DNA of 64,000 bases, taken from positions 1,550,001 to 1,614,000 of the forward strand of contig OY762070.1 in assembly GCA_963665195.1 (NCBI GenBank), written 5' to 3'. Source of the stretch: VXYL01 sp963665195. GTDB taxonomy: Bacteria; Pseudomonadota; Gammaproteobacteria; Pseudomonadales; Azotimanducaceae. Below the pieces are notes generated by a model. It saw only the letters and a list, made by a program, of their open reading frames with translations, searched no databases and had not been told where the DNA came from. Position numbers and translations under genes: made by a program. Below are positions 61,338 to 64,000 of this stretch, piece after piece (within the stretch, counting starts at the first letter, position 1; each line of letters starts with the position of its first letter).

Positions 61338-63953
61338 ATGTCGGCAAACCGTGCGCGGGCGATGCTCGCCGTAGCCGCAGCGATGGCGCTTGCCGGATGC
61401 GGCGGCGGCAACACCGACTTCGCCGAGGGCGGCAGCAACGAGCCGACCGCGCCACTCACGCCCAAGGGCTGGGAGCTGGTCTGGTCGGACGAGTTCGACG
61501 GTTCGGCCCTGGACACCGCCAACTGGAACATCCAGCTCGGCGACGGCACGGCCGAGGGCATCCCGGGCTGGGGCAACAACGAGCTGCAGAACTACGCCGC
61601 CGGCAACGTCACGGTGGCCGGCGGCAATCTCATCATCACCGCATTGGCGGATGGCGACGCCTACACCTCCGGGCGCATCAACACCGCCGGCAAGTTCGAT
61701 TTCCGCTACGGGCGCGTCGAAGCGAGCATCCACCCACCGGCCGGCCAAGGGCTGTGGTCGGCGTTCTGGATGCTGCCCACCGACTCGGCCTACGGCACTT
61801 GGGCGGCGGGCGGCGAGATCGACATCATGGAGGTGTTCTCGCGGGATCCGGAGCCCTTCACCCAAGCCGTGCTGCACTACGGCATGGCGTGGCCGCTGAA
61901 CGTCTACAGCGCTCTGCGCTACACCGGCATCGATCCTTCAGACGGCCCGCACGTCTACGCCGTCGAATGGGACGCCGACGAGATTCGCTGGTTCATCGAC
62001 GGCGTCCACTACCACACCATCACCAAGCTCACCTACTGGAGCTACTACCGGGACGCCGAAACCAACGCGCATCGCTCCGGCGGCGACGCCGCGCCGTTCG
62101 ATCAGCCCTTCCACCTGCTGCTGAACGTCGCCGTCGGCGGCAACTTGCCGGGCGCCCCGGTGCCGGAAGCCTTCCCCGGCGAGATGCGCGTGGACTACGT
62201 GCGGGTCTACCAATGCAATATCGACTTCGCCAGCGGCGTCGGCTGCAGCGGCTTCGCGGACCTCGTCTCCCACGACGTGACGCCGCCGCCGCTCGACGAT
62301 GTTTGGCAGACGACTTACGAACTCTACGGCGACGTGCTCGGGCCCCTGACCTTCGGCGACACCGAAGACGATCCCCTGGTCGACCTCCATTTCGGCGTCT
62401 ACGACAACGGCGGCGCGCTCGTGCTAGCGGAAGTCGTGGGCGACGGCGACCAGGGCATGGTGCTGGACGTACACACCACCGGCGGCGGCAACTTCTCGAT
62501 CCACGCCGCCGATCTCTCCCGGCAGACGTTCTTCGGCATGGGCAGCGCCACGGCGCGCGGCAACTACGGCGGCGAGTTGCAGTTCGATCTGCATGTCTTC
62601 GCCGAGGGCACGGACCCGGACAGCGCCTTGCAGGTGAAGATCGATAGCGGCTTCCCCGACCTCGGCTTCGTCGAACTGCCGATCAGCGAGCTGCCGAAAG
62701 ACGATTGGACCACGGTGACCGTGCAGGTCAGCGACATCGCCCATAGCCCCGGCCACTACGGCGGCGGCCCGGTGGACCTCGACAACGTGCTGAGCCTGTT
62801 CGTGCTCGAACCCACCGGCGCGGCGCATGTGCAGGTGGACAACTTGCGGATTCTTTGCGGTCACCCGGACGACAATGGCTGCGGCATCCGCCCGCCTGTG
62901 CCGGTGACGCCGGGCACGGCCGAGCCGCAGGACGTCTTCGTCGATGCCGTGGACCCGCTTTGGGACCTCGGCATCCTCGGCGCGGACTCCGGCAGCGGCT
63001 GGGCCAACTACGCCGACGGCACCGATCCAGCCAACAAAGCCCAGTGGGCGGTGATTTCCGCCGCGGACACCGATCGCGGCCAGATCATCGAAGTCTCTTT
63101 CTCGGACAGCACGGAGTTCGGCGTCTGGTTCATTCAGGCCAGCACCGGGGTGGACCTGCGCCAATACGCCACCGGCAGCGTGAACTTCGACATCAAGGTG
63201 GACGACTACGGCACCAGCACCGGCATGACCATGAAGATCGACTGCATCTTCCCCTGCACCAGCGGCGACCAGCCGATCGGCAAGGTCGGCGACGGGGCGT
63301 GGGAGACGGTGTCGATCCCGGTGCCGCAACTGACCGGCGGCGGACTGAATCTCACTACCGTCAACACCGGCATCGTGATCTTCCCCACGGATCAGAGCGT
63401 CGCAGTGACGTTCCAGCTCGACAACGTCCGCTGGCTGGCCGGCGAACCGCCGGAGCCGGGCGGAGGCGGCGGCGAGGCTAGGGTGCTATACGACGACGCC
63501 ATCGCCGACGGCTGGTTCCTCTGGGACTGCTGCGGCGGCGCGACTTTCGCCGAAGTGGCGGACGACGACGAGCACGGCAACGTGGTCGAGTTGCGCTTCG
63601 GCCCCGGCGGCACGGTGACCGGCTTCAACGCCGTCGAGGGGGTGGACATGAGCGACCTGGTCGGCGGCACCTTGACGTTCGACTTCAAGGAAGTCGCGCC
63701 GCCGCCGGCCGGCTCGGTATGGCGCCTGAAGCTTGAGAGCAGCAACGCGGCCACCGCCGTGGAAGTGCTGCTGACCGACGCCGGCAATCCGACGCCGAGC
63801 AGCGACTGGCAGTCCTATCGCTTCGCCTTGGACACGGACCTCGCCGGCCTCGACATCTCGGACCTCAAGCTGGTGATGTTCTTCCCGGATTGGGCCAACG
63901 CCGACGGCGCCGTCGGCCGCATCGACAACGTGATCTTCGAGCCTGCGCCCTAG
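61338..63953 (+). CDS. GH16 beta-glucanase (laminarinase-like) lipoprotein with C-terminal binding modules
   Basis: 871 residues. A lipoprotein signal (MLAVAAAMALAGC) acylates Cys21. The GH16 domain spans residues 45-295: WSDEFDGSALDTANW, RYGRVEASIHPP and the catalytic GEIDIMEVF with Glu160 and Glu165 (E-I-D-I-M-E, the laminarinase form), ending EMRVDYVRVYQC. Three beta-sandwich modules follow (about 305-515, 530-705 and 710-871); each ends in a D-N-x-R/I-x-type strand (VQVDNLRIL, QLDNVRWLA, RIDNVIFEP) as in carbohydrate-binding modules. It is a surface enzyme that cuts beta-1,3-glucans. Divergent from the LacI gene; the next gene follows by 23 bases. Confidence 0.92.
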   Translation: MSANRARAMLAVAAAMALAGCGGGNTDFAEGGSNEPTAPLTPKGWELVWSDEFDGSALDTANWNIQLGDGTAEGIPGWGNNELQNYAAGNVTVAGGNLIITALADGDAYTSGRINTAGKFDFRYGRVEASIHPPAGQGLWSAFWMLPTDSAYGTWAAGGEIDIMEVFSRDPEPFTQAVLHYGMAWPLNVYSALRYTGIDPSDGPHVYAVEWDADEIRWFIDGVHYHTITKLTYWSYYRDAETNAHRSGGDAAPFDQPFHLLLNVAVGGNLPGAPVPEAFPGEMRVDYVRVYQCNIDFASGVGCSGFADLVSHDVTPPPLDDVWQTTYELYGDVLGPLTFGDTEDDPLVDLHFGVYDNGGALVLAEVVGDGDQGMVLDVHTTGGGNFSIHAADLSRQTFFGMGSATARGNYGGELQFDLHVFAEGTDPDSALQVKIDSGFPDLGFVELPISELPKDDWTTVTVQVSDIAHSPGHYGGGPVDLDNVLSLFVLEPTGAAHVQVDNLRILCGHPDDNGCGIRPPVPVTPGTAEPQDVFVDAVDPLWDLGILGADSGSGWANYADGTDPANKAQWAVISAADTDRGQIIEVSFSDSTEFGVWFIQASTGVDLRQYATGSVNFDIKVDDYGTSTGMTMKIDCIFPCTSGDQPIGKVGDGAWETVSIPVPQLTGGGLNLTTVNTGIVIFPTDQSVAVTFQLDNVRWLAGEPPEPGGGGGEARVLYDDAIADGWFLWDCCGGATFAEVADDDEHGNVVELRFGPGGTVTGFNAVEGVDMSDLVGGTLTFDFKEVAPPPAGSVWRLKLESSNAATAVEVLLTDAGNPTPSSDWQSYRFALDTDLAGLDISDLKLVMFFPDWANADGAVGRIDNVIFEPAP

Positions 63954-63976
63954 GCGGCCGTAGAAGGAGGAAGAAC

Positions 63977-64000
63977 ATGAGAACGGCAAAGCAACATCGC
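63977..64000 (+). CDS. Start of a further gene, cut by the window edge
   Basis: An ATG at 63977 with a strong AAGGAGG ribosome site 6 bases upstream begins MRTAKQHR and runs off the window. It lies 23 bases after the GH16 stop on the same strand, so it belongs to the glucan operon. In similar loci the next gene is often a TonB-dependent receptor or another glycosidase, but nothing in these eight residues decides this. Confidence 0.65.

Overview
The window is a GC-rich (roughly two-thirds G+C), densely coded stretch of a gammaproteobacterial chromosome. This rests on the enterobacterial-type arrangement maf/yceF - rluC - rne (rluC and rne divergent), plus prfC, murB, sirB1, a yceH homologue and an RNase E with a long disordered tail. 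Numerous phytanoyl-CoA dioxygenase-like, CoA-transferase, SDR, Gfo/Idh/MocA and sugar-isomerase genes, two RND permeases and a laminarinase-type locus suggest a heterotroph feeding on polysaccharides and organic acids, probably marine. That habitat is inference. I saw no rRNA, tRNA or CRISPR array.

Layout. 1-10.0 kb is core: maf, rluC, rne with a 485-bp leader, murB, an AlkB-like dioxygenase, an SDR, an orphan VapB, sirB1 and prfC. 10.2-12.0 kb is a two-gene unit: a Nu-class-like GST followed at a TGATG junction by an AhpD/carboxymuconolactone-decarboxylase protein. In that second gene an in-frame TGA sits exactly where the second active-site cysteine belongs (C-x-x-U), with a bacterial-SECIS-like hairpin just downstream. 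It is most simply read as a selenoprotein and is the most notable item in the window. 12.0-14.9 kb holds an enolase-superfamily enzyme, a PhyH-type dioxygenase and an SDR. 14.9-20.0 kb is an accessory island: a low-GC PD-(D/E)XK-like nuclease gene flanked by two copies of the same gene 3' end, and an AlbA_2/ATP-binding regulator gene cut within its third codon by an intact IS3-family element. The regulator's promoter region, with twin AAAGAT-N6-ATCTTT palindromes, survives beyond the IS.

20.1-27.5 kb: a tannase-like esterase, an Fpg/Nei glycosylase, an orphan AbrB-type gene, and an operon of a double CoA-transferase, an alpha/beta hydrolase and a CinA-like/NadD-like fusion. 27.6-36.7 kb: an RND adaptor lipoprotein and two RND permeases, with a Uma2 nuclease gene and a truncated Uma2 copy wedged between the permeases. 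36.7-40.4 kb: PhyH, an SCP2-like protein with a VAEK repeat, a MOSC protein and a DegT-type aminotransferase.

40.6-52.2 kb is one uninterrupted minus-strand gene run: MFS transporter, TIM-barrel isomerase, aminotransferase, then four tandem paralogues of an unrecognised membrane-anchored alpha-solenoid family with a YceH gene between two of them. Two paralogues carry single-base frameshifts and one lacks an internal block. 52.3-57.0 kb: a PIN-domain toxin-antitoxin candidate, a repeat-rich intergenic region with twin CGATGTC-N5-GACATCG palindromes, a Gfo/Idh/MocA oxidoreductase with an isomerase, and a duplicated hypothetical gene whose second copy is frameshifted. 57.0-58.7 kb: the carboxyltransferase subunit of an acyl-CoA carboxylase. 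58.9-64.0 kb: a beta-glucan utilisation locus with a GH2/GH5-like glycosidase, a LacI-type regulator, a GH16 lipoprotein whose promoter overlaps a LacI-like operator, and the first codons of a further gene at the right edge.
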